From Vibrio gallaecicus (lineage in GTDB: Bacteria > Pseudomonadota > Gammaproteobacteria > Enterobacterales > Vibrionaceae): a DNA stretch of 64,000 nucleotides. The notes beneath the pieces are model-generated. The model saw only the letters and a program-made list of their open reading frames with translations. It ran no database searches and was not told where the DNA came from. Position 1 is the first letter of the stretch. Each line of letters begins with the position of its first letter. The position numbers and the translations under genes were made by a program. Positions 33,619 to 43,284 of the stretch are shown here, piece by piece. The DNA lies in the NCBI RefSeq assembly GCF_024347495.1, contig NZ_AP025491.1, positions 744,001-808,000 of the forward strand, written 5' to 3'.

Positions 33619-34222
33619 GACTAGACTAATTTCCTTTCTATTATTTTTCTTATTTTCCGCTACGTCTCTGGCGCAGACTAATACGTTACTTATCCTAGGT
33701 GACAGCTTAAGTGCTGGCTACAATATGGATATAAAGCAAAGCTGGCCAAGCTTATTACCGGCTGCTTTACTAGAACATGATAAATCAGTAAAAGTGATTA
33801 ATGGCAGTATCTCTGGTGATACAACAGGAAACGGCTTAGCTCGTTTGCCTCAACTATTACAAGAACATACGCCAGACACTGTCTTAATTGAGCTAGGTGC
33901 AAATGATGGTTTAAGAGGATTCCCTCCTAAGCTAATGTCTTCAAACTTACAAAGCATCATTGAACAAGTAAAAGCTTCTGGTGCGACACCTGTCATGATG
34001 CAAATTCGAATTCCACCTAATTACGGCAAACGCTACAACCAACAATTTGAATCTGTTTTTACTTCGACTTCAGAACAACATAAAGTTCCCTTATTGCCCT
34101 TCTTTCTTGAGCACATAATTCTAAAACCAGAGTGGATGATGAATGATGGCTTGCATCCAAAACCAGAAGCTCAACCTTGGATCGCTGAATTCGTTGCATC
34201 GGAATTATATCAGTATCTTTAG
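33617..34222 (+). CDS. tesA: Thioesterase I / lysophospholipase TesA
   Basis: 201 residues from ATG 33617; a start at 33605 adds four residues and has no ribosome site. Signal peptide to about residue 20 (TSLAQ). SGNH-hydrolase blocks: ILGDSLSAGYNM (catalytic Ser), NGSISGDTTGNG, LIELGANDGLRGF and the C-terminal DGLHPKPEAQ (Asp/His). A periplasmic multifunctional esterase. Divergent from ybbA with overlapping start codons, an arrangement also found in E. coli. Confidence 0.9.
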   Translation: MTRLISFLLFFLFSATSLAQTNTLLILGDSLSAGYNMDIKQSWPSLLPAALLEHDKSVKVINGSISGDTTGNGLARLPQLLQEHTPDTVLIELGANDGLRGFPPKLMSSNLQSIIEQVKASGATPVMMQIRIPPNYGKRYNQQFESVFTSTSEQHKVPLLPFFLEHIILKPEWMMNDGLHPKPEAQPWIAEFVASELYQYL

Positions 34223-34303
34223 TTTTTAATGGTCTAGCTCAATAAATTTTACATAGCTTTACGTTAACCTAAATGCATATCACCTATATATGTAAGGTTA
34301 TTT

Positions 34304-35515
34304 ATGCTGATAGAACCCATTATCAAAGGTGTGGTAGCAAAAACTGCTCACCCACTTGGTTGTAAACAAGCAGTAAAGCAACAAATTGACTATGTAAAAA
34401 GTGCACCGAAAATCAATAATGGACCTAAACGCGTTCTTATTATCGGTGCATCTTCAGGATTTGGACTTGCATCAAGAATTGCCCTTACATTTGGCGGTGC
34501 TCAAGCTGACACTATTGGCGTGTCCTTTGAGCGTGGTCCTAATGAAAAATCTCTAGGCAGTGCTGGCTGGTACAATAATATTTACTTTAAAAAAGAAGCA
34601 GAAAAAGAACATCGTCAAGCTATTAACATTGTAGGTGATGCATTTTCTCAAGATACTCGAGACCGAGTTATTGAAGCCATTGAGACCTATTTCGAAGGTG
34701 AAGTCGACTTAATCATCTACAGCTTAGCTGCTGGTGTGCGTCCTAAAGGTGAACAAAAAGATGAGTCAGATAAATTCTGGCGTTCAGCGATCAAACCTAT
34801 TGGTGAAAGTGTAACTGGCGCAACAATTTCATTAGAAAACGACAGTTGGACTGAAACAACCATTGAGCCAGCTACCGATGAAGAAACGGAATCAACGCTA
34901 AAAGTGATGGGTGGCGAAGATTGGGAAAACTGGATAGATGAATTAATTAATGCTGAATCTATAGCTCCTGGCTGTCAAACCATTGCCTTCTCATACATGG
35001 GTCCTAAAATCACTCACCCTATTTACCTTGATGGGACTCTCGGTCGCGCTAAAATTGATTTGCACCAAACCAGTCACTCTCTAAATCTCAAACTCGCAAA
35101 CTTTGATGGGCATGCTTATGCTACCGTGTGTAAAGCATTAGTGACTAAAGCCAGTGTTTTCATTCCAGCTCTTAGTCCTTACTTACTTGCTCTCTATAAA
35201 GTAATGAAAAACCAAGGCACACATGAAAATTGTATTCAGCAAATGCAACGGTTATTTAGTACTAAGCTCTATGGACAAAAACTAGTACCTTTGGATGGGG
35301 AACGTTTATTGAGGATGGATGATTGGGAGTTAAACCCTGAGACTCAAGCTGAGGTTACAGAGATTCTAAACCACATGGATTCCAATAATTTTACACAACT
35401 TGGCGATTATGAAGGTTTTAAACAAGAATTTTTGCAACTGAATGGCTTTGATATACCACTAGTTGATTACTCTAAAAGATTGAATAGTGAGAGTTTTATT
35501 AACTTAACTCCCTGA
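34304..35515 (+). CDS. fabV: Trans-2-enoyl-ACP/CoA reductase FabV
   Basis: 403 residues. The N-terminal IIKGVVAKTAHPLGC and cofactor loop VLIIGASSGFGLASRIA identify FabV, as do SLAAGVRP and the active site Tyr241-x8-Lys250. The Y-x8-K spacing sets FabV apart from FabI. It carries out the NADH-dependent last step of the fatty-acid elongation cycle, and the family is insensitive to triclosan. Monocistronic, with its own terminator. AAGG lies 6 nt before the ATG. Confidence 0.95.
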   Translation: MLIEPIIKGVVAKTAHPLGCKQAVKQQIDYVKSAPKINNGPKRVLIIGASSGFGLASRIALTFGGAQADTIGVSFERGPNEKSLGSAGWYNNIYFKKEAEKEHRQAINIVGDAFSQDTRDRVIEAIETYFEGEVDLIIYSLAAGVRPKGEQKDESDKFWRSAIKPIGESVTGATISLENDSWTETTIEPATDEETESTLKVMGGEDWENWIDELINAESIAPGCQTIAFSYMGPKITHPIYLDGTLGRAKIDLHQTSHSLNLKLANFDGHAYATVCKALVTKASVFIPALSPYLLALYKVMKNQGTHENCIQQMQRLFSTKLYGQKLVPLDGERLLRMDDWELNPETQAEVTEILNHMDSNNFTQLGDYEGFKQEFLQLNGFDIPLVDYSKRLNSESFINLTP

Positions 35516-35556
35516 GGAAAAACAAATCTCAATAGTGAGATGAAGCTCTATCTTTT

Positions 35557-35588
35557 AAAGCCTTGGAAAAATTGCCAAGGCTTTTTTG
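35557..35588 (+). terminator. Terminator of fabV
   Basis: AAAGCCTTGG-AAAAATTG-CCAAGGCTTTTTT, a 9-10 bp stem and six T, 42 bp after the stop. Confidence 0.9.
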
Positions 35589-35693
35589 CGTAAGCTTACT
35601 TATACTTAGTTAAAAGTCATATTTATTGTTTTTTAAATTCGATACATACAACACAGGATGTGTTGTTCATTCAAATAAGGAACATGATTTCAT

Positions 35694-37607
35694 ATGAAGA
35701 AAGTTAATACTTTAGACTTAGAAATCCCAGACAATATGAGAGTTGGATGGCAAAACATTGTCGACCTACTGGCACAGATAACAGATGTTCCTGCGGCTTT
35801 AGTGATGAGGGTTCATCCAGAGTCGATTGAAGTGTTTTCCACCAGTAAAACCGAAGGGAATCCCTATAATGTTGGTGATTCTGAAACGTTAGGCAATGGC
35901 CTGTATTGTGAAACCGTTATCAACAGCCAACAAATCTTAACCATTCCGAATGCTCAGAAAGACCCTGAATGGGCGAATAACCCCGATATACAACTTGGTA
36001 TGATTTCGTATTGTGGAATTCCATTGCTGTGGCCTAACGGTGAAAGCTTTGGCACCATTTGTATATTAGACAGTGAAGAAAATCATTATACACCCACCTA
36101 TATAAAGCTCCTCGAAAGCTTTCGCGTATCAATTGAGTCCCAGTTAACGACATTATTCCAACATGCCAAACTGGTACAAATGAATAAAGAATTGAAGAGT
36201 CGTGTCCACACCCGAACAAAAGATCTTGCCAGTTTAAATTACTCTTTAAGCCAAGAAATTGATAAGCGAAAAGCTGCAGAGCAAAAGATTTATTATCAAA
36301 AAAGTCATGATTTAGGGACAGGATTTCTTAATCGGAATACTTTTGAAGCACACCTTAACCACCAACTTCTTTCCAAAGTTCGTGCACCCGAGCAATCATT
36401 TGCTGTGATTCATATTGGTTTTACCAACGGACGTCGCATTCAAGCGCGTTACGGTTACAAAGCATTAGATAAGGTTCTAGTTGAGTATCGTGAAAGATTA
36501 GACTGTATCAATGATATGGACGTCATTATTGGGCGACCAACTTCGGTAGACTTAGCTATTGCCTTCAGTGTTAAAGATTTACAGCATAGACTAGACGAGT
36601 TATGTAACCATTTAGTCGAAATTGGTCATTCTGAGTTTATGATCGACAGCGATAAGGTCCACCTTCATGCATTCATAGGGATTGCGACCAGTAATATTGA
36701 TGATGATGCAGAGTCCATATTGCAAAAAGCCAGTGAAGCGATGATTGCATGTAAAGATTCAGGTCAAAAATTCGCGTACTACTCCCAATCTCATTCTGAA
36801 ACTCAAACTCATATCAATAAGCTGGAAAGTTATCTGCTACAAGCGGTTAGAAACGACGATTTAATGTTGTATTTCCAACCAAAAGTTTGCCCTGTTACGC
36901 ACAAATGGATTGGTGCAGAGGCACTGCTTAGGTGGCGTCATCCAGTCCTTGGTGATATCTCTAATGAAACCTTAATTCATATGGCTGAACAAAATGGACT
37001 AATCTTTGAAGTTGGTAGTTTTGTGCTACGTGCAGCGATAGAGAAAGCAAAAGAATGGTCGGAGTATGTTGATAACTTTAAGATGGCAGTAAATGTATCT
37101 GCGGTACAGCTTAAAAACGCACAGTTTGCTGATCAAGTTATTCACTTACTGGAAACGTATCATTTGCCACCACACTTTCTTGAACTCGAAGTAACAGAAA
37201 GCGGTCTGATTGCCGATGAAGTTGTCGCAAAGAATACCCTTGATTCATTGCATCAAATAGGAGTGACATTGTCACTTGATGATTTCGGGACTGGCTATGC
37301 CTCGTTCAGTTACTTGAAAAAATTCCCTTTCGACTTCATCAAAATTGATAAAAGCTTTATTGACCAAATGCAAAGCTCTACTGATGATGTTGAAATTGTA
37401 CGCTCAATTATCCAAATCGCTAAGAAGCTAGATTTAAAAGTCGTTATCGAAGGTATTGAATCTGAATTTCAGGAACAATTCATTATCAAAGAAGGCTGCG
37501 ACGTTGGACAAGGTTACCTCTACGGCAAACCTATGCCATGCCAAGAATTTGAGCAGAGTTTGATCAACCAAAACTACTTAGGGTCTACTCAATACGCTTT
37601 AACCTAG
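35694..37607 (+). CDS. c-di-GMP phosphodiesterase: GAF-degenerate GGDEF-EAL
   Basis: 637 residues, no membrane segment. GAF sensor about 18-158, short coiled coil about 160-200, a GGDEF-like domain (about 203-362) whose catalytic loop reads RPTSVD instead of GGDEF and so is inactive, and an EAL domain (about 375-625). The EAL part looks active: EAL at 409-411, NVSAVQL, ELEVTES, DDFGTGYASFSYL, KIDKSF, VIEGIE and GQGYLYGKPM. It would degrade c-di-GMP in the cytoplasm under control of a GAF ligand. It is a possible antagonist of the cyclase at 21400-23370. Monocistronic, followed by a terminator. Confidence 0.88.
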   Translation: MKKVNTLDLEIPDNMRVGWQNIVDLLAQITDVPAALVMRVHPESIEVFSTSKTEGNPYNVGDSETLGNGLYCETVINSQQILTIPNAQKDPEWANNPDIQLGMISYCGIPLLWPNGESFGTICILDSEENHYTPTYIKLLESFRVSIESQLTTLFQHAKLVQMNKELKSRVHTRTKDLASLNYSLSQEIDKRKAAEQKIYYQKSHDLGTGFLNRNTFEAHLNHQLLSKVRAPEQSFAVIHIGFTNGRRIQARYGYKALDKVLVEYRERLDCINDMDVIIGRPTSVDLAIAFSVKDLQHRLDELCNHLVEIGHSEFMIDSDKVHLHAFIGIATSNIDDDAESILQKASEAMIACKDSGQKFAYYSQSHSETQTHINKLESYLLQAVRNDDLMLYFQPKVCPVTHKWIGAEALLRWRHPVLGDISNETLIHMAEQNGLIFEVGSFVLRAAIEKAKEWSEYVDNFKMAVNVSAVQLKNAQFADQVIHLLETYHLPPHFLELEVTESGLIADEVVAKNTLDSLHQIGVTLSLDDFGTGYASFSYLKKFPFDFIKIDKSFIDQMQSSTDDVEIVRSIIQIAKKLDLKVVIEGIESEFQEQFIIKEGCDVGQGYLYGKPMPCQEFEQSLINQNYLGSTQYALT

Positions 37608-37654
37608 TTTTTTCACTTAACTCAGCAAATTAAACAGACTTTCTCTTTACTCTA

Positions 37655-37687
37655 TAGGTGGCGGTTTTTATAATCGCCGCCTTTCTG
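37655..37687 (+). terminator. Terminator after the EAL gene
   Basis: AGGTGGCG-GTTTTTATAAT-CGCCGCCTTT, an 8-bp stem with one T-G wobble followed by TTTCTGTTTT. It precedes the ABC-class ATPase gene. Confidence 0.75.
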
Positions 37688-37720
37688 TTTTATCTTTCCC
37701 CTTAAAAGGCACACTTCGTT

Positions 37721-39376
37721 ATGGATCAGTTGACTGCAAAGCTGAAAAAGCTAGAAAAACAAAACTATCGTGCATATCAACAAATTAAAGGTCAATACGA
37801 CTTTGCTGACTTTGAACTTCATATTGATCACATTCAAGGTGACCCATTTGCATCGGCTTCTCGTTTCCGAGCAACCCGAGCATGGTCTTTAACTGGGTTA
37901 GATTGGTTGCAAGGTAAATCTCCCGCTTATCAAGTTGCAGCTCGTGACTTCATTGCTCGTAGCTTTGCCCAATTTGCAAAACAAGAATCAAGCATTTCAA
38001 TTGCACTTACTGGTCAAACTGTTTTAGACAACACAGCTGTAGTTTTCACTGAGCATGGAATTGAAATTCGATTCCGTATCAACTTGCCCGCTGACGGTCG
38101 TAGTATTCTGGCTAAGAAAGCAATTAACATTATTACCTTTTACCTGCCGAAGTTTATCCGCCGCGCAACACTTGAACGTGAGTTAGATTTTGATGCCTTA
38201 GTTGAGCACTGCGAAACAATTGAAGATCAAGAATCACTTCGCAAGCAACTAGAAGCGAATAATCTTGCTGCATTTGTAGCAAATGGCAGTGTTCTTCCCC
38301 GTATTGCCGGTAACTGTGACTTTCCAATGAAAGATGCCGTTCCTTTTACTGCTCCTGAGTCTTTGAGTGTTTCGCTAAAAACACCGAACAAAGGAATGGT
38401 AACAGGATTAGGTATTCCAAAAGGTATTACGCTGATTGTCGGTGGCGGCTTCCACGGTAAATCAACGTTACTGAATGCTATTGAACGTTCTATTTACAAC
38501 CATATCCCAGGTGATGGTCGTGAAGGTATTGTAACGAATATTGATGCTATGAAGATCCGCGCTGAAGATGGTCGTTGTGTTCATAACCTAAACTTGTCGA
38601 ACTACATTAATCACCTGCCTATGGGTAAAGATACGTCTGACTTTAGTACTCAAGATGCCTCTGGTTCAACATCGCAAGCGGCTTGGTTACAAGAATCAAT
38701 TGAAGCTGGCGTGCAAACGCTTCTTATCGATGAAGATACTTCAGCGACTAACTTCATGATCCGTGATGAACGTATGCAAGCTCTTGTATCTAAAGGTGAT
38801 GAACCGATTACTCCTTTAGTTGATCGTATCGGGCAGCTTCGTGATCAAATGGGCATTTCTACATTAGTCGTTATGGGTGGTTCTGGTGATTACCTAGATG
38901 TCGCTGATACCGTCATTCAAATGCATGACTACCAAGCGGTTGATGTAACGGAAAAGGCACAACAAGTTATTGCTCAGCACCCATCACAGCGTTTGAATGA
39001 ATGTGAGACAGAATTAGCAACATTCACCCCTCGCCCATTTAACCGTCCATGCCTAATGAATATCTTAACTGATGGTAAGTTCCGCGTGACGGCGAAGGGT
39101 AAAGATTCACTTCGATTTGGTAAAGAGTTTACTGACCTTTCTGCCCTTGAGCAGTTAGAGTCATCATCTGAAGTGAATGCAATCGGCTGGGCTTGGTTCC
39201 AGTTTGCACAAGGAATTGGTTGGTCAGATAACCCGGCTAAAGAGTTCACTGAGATACTGTCTGGTGAATGGCATGCAAACATGCCTGCACAGGGTGATTT
39301 AGCGAAGCCTCGTTTACTTGACGTTATGGCGGCATTAAGCCGTATGCGTAAGTCTCAATTTAAACCATCAAAATAG
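37721..39376 (+). CDS. Predicted ATPase of the ABC class (COG3044-like)
   Basis: 551 residues with no membrane segments. Walker A is VGGGFHGKSTLL and Walker B TLLIDEDTSATNFM, followed by VVMGGSGDYLDVADTVIQMHDY. This matches the soluble ABC_ATPase family (PF09818 from memory), which is found widely in bacteria without a transporter partner. The N-terminal 200 residues are characteristic of this family. The biological role is not established to my knowledge. The gene is flanked by terminators on both sides, so it is monocistronic. Confidence 0.8.
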   Translation: MDQLTAKLKKLEKQNYRAYQQIKGQYDFADFELHIDHIQGDPFASASRFRATRAWSLTGLDWLQGKSPAYQVAARDFIARSFAQFAKQESSISIALTGQTVLDNTAVVFTEHGIEIRFRINLPADGRSILAKKAINIITFYLPKFIRRATLERELDFDALVEHCETIEDQESLRKQLEANNLAAFVANGSVLPRIAGNCDFPMKDAVPFTAPESLSVSLKTPNKGMVTGLGIPKGITLIVGGGFHGKSTLLNAIERSIYNHIPGDGREGIVTNIDAMKIRAEDGRCVHNLNLSNYINHLPMGKDTSDFSTQDASGSTSQAAWLQESIEAGVQTLLIDEDTSATNFMIRDERMQALVSKGDEPITPLVDRIGQLRDQMGISTLVVMGGSGDYLDVADTVIQMHDYQAVDVTEKAQQVIAQHPSQRLNECETELATFTPRPFNRPCLMNILTDGKFRVTAKGKDSLRFGKEFTDLSALEQLESSSEVNAIGWAWFQFAQGIGWSDNPAKEFTEILSGEWHANMPAQGDLAKPRLLDVMAALSRMRKSQFKPSK

Positions 39377-39403
39377 AATGGTTTAGGAATATTGATTGAA
39401 TGT

Positions 39404-39433
39404 AAAAAGGTGCGTTGAACGCACCTTTTTTTG
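39404..39433. terminator. Terminator between the ABC-class ATPase and J-domain genes
   Basis: AAAAAGGTGCGTT-G-AACGCACCTTTTTTT, a nearly perfect inverted repeat with A-run and T-run, between convergent genes. Confidence 0.9.
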
Positions 39434-39445
39434 ATCTAAGCTTCT

Positions 39446-39463
39446 TATATCTATATCTATATC
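39446..39463. repeat. Short TATATC microsatellite, three units
   Basis: Three exact TATATC units and a decayed fourth in the interval between two convergent genes. Too short to draw a functional conclusion. Confidence 0.6.
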
Positions 39464-39521
39464 TATTATCGAGCAGTTACGTTTATCGCCTACAAGATGC
39501 TCACTTAAATTGAATCTAGAA

Positions 39522-40139
39522 TTAATGGCGCAAAATATTCCATGCCTCACACAGAACTCTGAATTTAGACGTGTTTCCTTGGTCTCTGTCAGGGTGCCAT
39601 TTTAAGGCTAATTTACGCCAGCGCTTACGAATTTCAACTTGAGTTGCGTCCATCGGTAATTCAAATAGGCTTAAAGCTTTGGCTCTATCCATATCCACAC
39701 CATTTGTGCTCCCCACAAATTTACGGTATCGAGTCCAAAATTCATTAAGAAGCCGTTTCACTTCACCTTCATCCGCTTCGTAATTGTGCCAATGCACATA
39801 ATAGTCACGTAAAGGATCTTCATGATCAATCGCATTTTGGTTAGACTTTAAGTTTGCTATTAACTCAATATCCATCGCTTGTACCTGTAACCAGTTATCT
39901 GGATATAAGGTTTCTTGCAATTGGTACAAGGCATTCATGATAAGGAAATTTCGCTTGAAGAGGTCCTTTTCAGGGACACTGTCTAAAAGTGGCATTAAAC
40001 CGAGATCATTCAAATGAGCAGCAAGAGTATGAACTTTCCAACCAGATGGCGCTCCTCTTAGCACTTCTAAAATAGGCCACAGTAATGGGTTCTCCATATG
40101 GCTCTGAAATGTCGCACTAATACTCTGATTTTCTGACAT
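39522..40139 (-). CDS. DnaJ-related protein with a C-terminal J-domain
   Basis: 205 residues. An N-terminal helical region of the DNAJ_related type (HMENPLLWPILEVL, NFLIMNALYQLQ) precedes a J-domain at about 150-205. That domain has WRKLALKWHPD, with HPD at 182-184, the triad that stimulates Hsp70 ATPase. There is no G/F or zinc-finger region, so it is a specialised DnaK co-chaperone, not general DnaJ. Monocistronic. The client is unknown. Confidence 0.85.
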   Translation of the reverse strand: MSENQSISATFQSHMENPLLWPILEVLRGAPSGWKVHTLAAHLNDLGLMPLLDSVPEKDLFKRNFLIMNALYQLQETLYPDNWLQVQAMDIELIANLKSNQNAIDHEDPLRDYYVHWHNYEADEGEVKRLLNEFWTRYRKFVGSTNGVDMDRAKALSLFELPMDATQVEIRKRWRKLALKWHPDRDQGNTSKFRVLCEAWNILRH

Positions 40140-40258
40140 ATATATAAAACCACTATTGAGAATAATTTAAAGATAAGCCTGATCTAATTGAAATCTATAC
40201 TCTGTTATTTGTCGAGTTTATTCACTGTTACACATGCCCATTTATTGATATTCATAGC

Positions 40259-40286
40259 AAAAAGGTCAGCATTGGCTGACCTTTTT
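40259..40286 (-). terminator. Terminator of the 2OG-Fe(II) oxygenase gene
   Basis: AAAAAGGTCAGC-ATTG-GCTGACCTTTTT, symmetric with A-run and T-run. It lies about 50 bp beyond the stop of the minus-strand oxygenase gene. Confidence 0.85.
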
Positions 40287-40338
40287 CATATAATACCGTT
40301 TTGATAAAAGTGGTGTAACCCACTTTAAATCATATTGA

Positions 40339-41178
40339 TTAGATTACGCCTAATTCTCTTAAACGTTCCATCAAGTATTCATTCGCTGTGTAGTTTTCGG
40401 ACAAAACAACTTCTGGTTTTGGATGCAAGAAAAGCGGCAGGGAGATACGAGATTTCTCTTGGCGAGCACCTGATGGATTAATAACACGGTGAGTCGTTGA
40501 CGGGAAATAACCACCAGAAGCTTCTTGTAGCATGTCACCAATGTTAATAATTAAGTTACCAAAATCACAAGGTACATCTAACCAGTCGCCTTCTTTAGAC
40601 TTAACTTGTAAACCCGGTTCATTAGCCGCAGGCAAAACAGTTAACAGGTTAATGTCTTCATGCGCTGCTGCACGAATTGCACCTGGCTCTTCATCACCTT
40701 GCATTGGCGGATAATGAAGAACACGAAGTAGAGTTTGTTCGCTGCCGTTAATCATTTCTGAAAGTGCGATAGAAAACTTATCTTGAACATCTTGTGGAGC
40801 ATAAGCCTCAACCCAACCTAGCAGCTCTTGAGCGAAAGCATTCGCGCGCTGATAGTAATCTAAAATCTGTTCTTTTAGATCTTCAGGCATTTGACCCCAA
40901 GGGTATACATGGAAGTATTCTTTAATGTCTTTAACGCTGTGACCCTTAGCAATTTCCGACACTGATGGTGGAAAATAACCATCTTGTGTCTCAACATTGA
41001 AGTGAAATTTTTCTTTCTCTTCAGACATAAAGAATTGATACCAATTTTCGTAAATTGACTCAACTAACTCTTTTGGTATCGGGTGATTTTTCAGAACTCC
41101 AAATCCAGTTTCACGTAGTGAGCGTACGAATTGTTCTGCAGCATCGTCAGCAAGGTAATCGACAGTTTCCAGTTTCAT
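40339..41178 (-). CDS. Isopenicillin-N-synthase-like 2OG-Fe(II) oxygenase
   Basis: 279 residues. A DIOX_N-type N-terminus (VRSLRETGFGVLKNHPIPKE) and a 2OG-Fe(II) core: iron ligands His173, Asp175 (AAHEDINLLT) and His230 (STTHRV), with Arg244-x-Ser246 to bind 2-oxoglutarate. The protein should hydroxylate or oxidise a small molecule; the substrate is unknown. Monocistronic with a good terminator, and no biosynthetic cluster around it, so it looks like a housekeeping member. Confidence 0.85.
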   Translation of the reverse strand: MKLETVDYLADDAAEQFVRSLRETGFGVLKNHPIPKELVESIYENWYQFFMSEEKEKFHFNVETQDGYFPPSVSEIAKGHSVKDIKEYFHVYPWGQMPEDLKEQILDYYQRANAFAQELLGWVEAYAPQDVQDKFSIALSEMINGSEQTLLRVLHYPPMQGDEEPGAIRAAAHEDINLLTVLPAANEPGLQVKSKEGDWLDVPCDFGNLIINIGDMLQEASGGYFPSTTHRVINPSGARQEKSRISLPLFLHPKPEVVLSENYTANEYLMERLRELGVI

Positions 41179-41377
41179 GACTTTCTTTCTTTTTATGTGT
41201 TTGTGGCGTGATTTTAGGGGGCGCTTTGCGTTAAATCAAACTTTAATGAAATAGAAGCAATCGTTTGATTAGATACTGGGCGGTGCTTTGACTTTTCAAC
41301 AAATTTAGTGAATAACCCACAATTGAACAGTGTACATAATTATGTAATCATGAAAAAAAATCATAAGGACAACATTA

Positions 41378-41983
41378 ATGACTCATCTTCCAATTCGCCA
41401 AAATCAAACATTATTAATGTTGTCAGCACTGTATTTTACTGTGTTGGTATTTAGCGCAATTTCCCCGCTCTCGCGAGCAGTTTGGTTGGCCGAAATAATT
41501 CCCGCTATCGGGATCCTTTTTGGGATCTTCTGGGCTTCAACCAAACATACCTTTTCAAAGACAGCTTACATGCTTATGTTCATATGGCTCATACTCCATA
41601 CTATTGGATCTAAGTACACATTTTCAGAAGTCCCTTTCGATTGGTTTAACAACTTAATTGGCTCAGAAAGAAATAATTTTGATCGGGTAGCTCATTTTTC
41701 TATAGGGTTATACGCTTACCCGCTCGCTGAGTTCCTTATGCGTAAGAAGCACTGTAAACCAACGGTTGCTGTCTTATTTTCTCTATTCGCGATCATGAGT
41801 GTAGCTGCTGGCTATGAGATAATTGAGTGGTGGTATGCTGCTATTGCTGGTGGAGATGAAGGGATTGCGTTTCTTGGATCTCAAGGTGATATTTGGGACG
41901 CACAAAAAGATATGTTATGTGACACTTCAGGGGCATTAGTTTCACTAGTGCTTTTGAAGGTACAAGGTCGAATCAAAGAATAG
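41378..41983 (+). CDS. DUF2238 membrane protein (YjdF family)
   Basis: 201 residues with about six hydrophobic segments. Family markers: LHTIGSKYTFSEVPF, the SERNNFDRVAHFSIG loop with its conserved Asn-Phe-Asp-Arg, and GYEIIEWW...GDIWDAQKDM near the end. An inner-membrane protein of unknown function. AAGGA lies 8 nt before the ATG. Monocistronic, sharing a hairpin terminator with the convergent zinc-ribbon gene. Confidence 0.85.
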   Translation: MTHLPIRQNQTLLMLSALYFTVLVFSAISPLSRAVWLAEIIPAIGILFGIFWASTKHTFSKTAYMLMFIWLILHTIGSKYTFSEVPFDWFNNLIGSERNNFDRVAHFSIGLYAYPLAEFLMRKKHCKPTVAVLFSLFAIMSVAAGYEIIEWWYAAIAGGDEGIAFLGSQGDIWDAQKDMLCDTSGALVSLVLLKVQGRIKE

Positions 41984-41995
41984 TAACTAATTACC

Positions 41996-42033
41996 AAACT
42001 GGCATTGCCTTTGTAACGAGACAGTGCCAGTTT
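41996..42033. terminator. Long hairpin between two convergent genes
   Basis: AAACTGGCA / TGCCAGTTT, a 9-bp stem with a 20-nt loop, between the DUF2238 gene and the zinc-ribbon gene. The T-run is short, so efficiency is uncertain. Confidence 0.5.
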
Positions 42034-42050
42034 ATCAGCCTTTATCGACA

Positions 42051-42302
42051 TCATTTCATGGTTACTTTTCCGCCTATCATTTTAAATGCAGGAGTGCCCC
42101 TCACTAATGTATCTCGTGCAAATTCAATTCCGCAATTTGGGCAATAACAAGGGGTCGTTGTGTAGTCATCGACAATCCTTTCTTTGAAGCATTTAACTAA
42201 AGAACCTTTACCACCTTTTCGGTACTTAAAGAGTTGTTGCTTGCATTTACTACAAAAGATCTCGACAGTTTTGGTTGGCTGTTTTTTATTAGGTTTTGCC
42301 AT
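42051..42302 (-). CDS. Small zinc-ribbon protein
   Basis: 83 residues from ATG 42302; a longer frame to 42332 lacks a ribosome site. It has CSKCKQQLFKYRKGGKGSLVK and later CYCPNCGIEF, two Cys-x2-Cys knuckles of a zinc ribbon. A strongly conserved-looking stretch, CFKERIVDDYTTTP, lies between. I recall homologues as conserved hypothetical proteins. It overlaps the 3' end of the EamA gene by 14 bp, so the two are cotranscribed. Confidence 0.7.
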   Translation of the reverse strand: MAKPNKKQPTKTVEIFCSKCKQQLFKYRKGGKGSLVKCFKERIVDDYTTTPCYCPNCGIEFARDTLVRGTPAFKMIGGKVTMK

Positions 42303-43251
42303 TGGATAACTTCTTTGGGGAAAGTAAAACAATCAAAATACCAATCAATATGATTGTTGAAGAAATGATGAAGTGCAGAGTAATTGGCTCAGAAAGAAAG
42401 ACAGCGCCACCCAAGGTCGCTATCACTGGTACTGATAGTTGAGAAACAGAGGCTACGACGGTTGCCAATTTTTTCACCACGTAGTACCACAAAGTATATC
42501 CAACTCCTGAAGCCACACTTCCTGAAAGTACTGCATAACCTGCCCCTTTACTGGTTACTGCTAACATACCTTCAGGTGACCAATTCATAGCCAGCATAAA
42601 CAAACACGATATAAGAGCAATCAATAACGAAATGGCCGAAGCGACAACGAAGTTCAAAGTCGTGGACTGTAGTGGTTGGTCTGAATGTTTACCTCCTAAG
42701 GTATAAAAGCCCCATGCAATGCCTGCGGCAGCCATTAATACGATAGCAGTCAAATCAAACTGGACATTTTTGTCATTGGGAAAGAGTAAATAAACAAGAC
42801 CAAAAATGGAAAGCATGCATCCAATAGTGTCTGATTTTGATAGTGAATGCCCTGATAAAACATGCGCGGCAATCATTGTAAATTGAACCATCACGAATAA
42901 TATTAGCGCACCAAACCCGGCACCTAGTTCGATATACGCGAAAGAGAACCCGTACATGTAAACCATTAATGAAACCACTGGCTTAGCTTTTACCTGTATT
43001 GATCCTAAAAGACTCTTAGATGGCTTAGGCTGGTTTTTCTTACCTGACTCTCTTTTTATATAGCGATATAAGTGAATTGATAGCAGAATAACGATCAAAG
43101 TGAATGCTCCAGAGAGCAGCCGGATCAATGAAAAGCTAAATGGATCTATCGTTTGATCAGCGAGAGCCCAACGGCAAAGCACTGAGTTAGCAGCAAAAGC
43201 CACCAGCGTAACCGCTGTGATTAAGCTTGTTTTCATCCAATCAGTAGTCAT
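42289..43251 (-). CDS. EamA/DMT-family membrane exporter
   Basis: 320 residues with ten predicted helices in two EamA halves (about 10-140 and 165-310). An N-terminal FAANSVLCRWALADQTIDPFSFSLIRLL is typical of the family. The cytoplasmic loop near residues 65-85 is longer and more basic than usual. It probably exports metabolites such as amino acids; the substrate is not predictable. It lies 34 bp downstream of the SgrR-like gene on the same strand, which suggests joint transcription or control. Confidence 0.85.
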   Translation of the reverse strand: MTTDWMKTSLITAVTLVAFAANSVLCRWALADQTIDPFSFSLIRLLSGAFTLIVILLSIHLYRYIKRESGKKNQPKPSKSLLGSIQVKAKPVVSLMVYMYGFSFAYIELGAGFGALILFVMVQFTMIAAHVLSGHSLSKSDTIGCMLSIFGLVYLLFPNDKNVQFDLTAIVLMAAAGIAWGFYTLGGKHSDQPLQSTTLNFVVASAISLLIALISCLFMLAMNWSPEGMLAVTSKGAGYAVLSGSVASGVGYTLWYYVVKKLATVVASVSQLSVPVIATLGGAVFLSEPITLHFIISSTIILIGILIVLLSPKKLSNGKT

Positions 43252-43284
43252 TTAATGCCATACATCCATTTATTGTTTCTTTAA

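Noticed and set aside
35694..37607. Active diguanylate cyclase in the GAF-GGDEF-EAL protein
   Set aside because: The catalytic loop reads RPTSVD in place of GGDEF, so only phosphodiesterase activity is expected.
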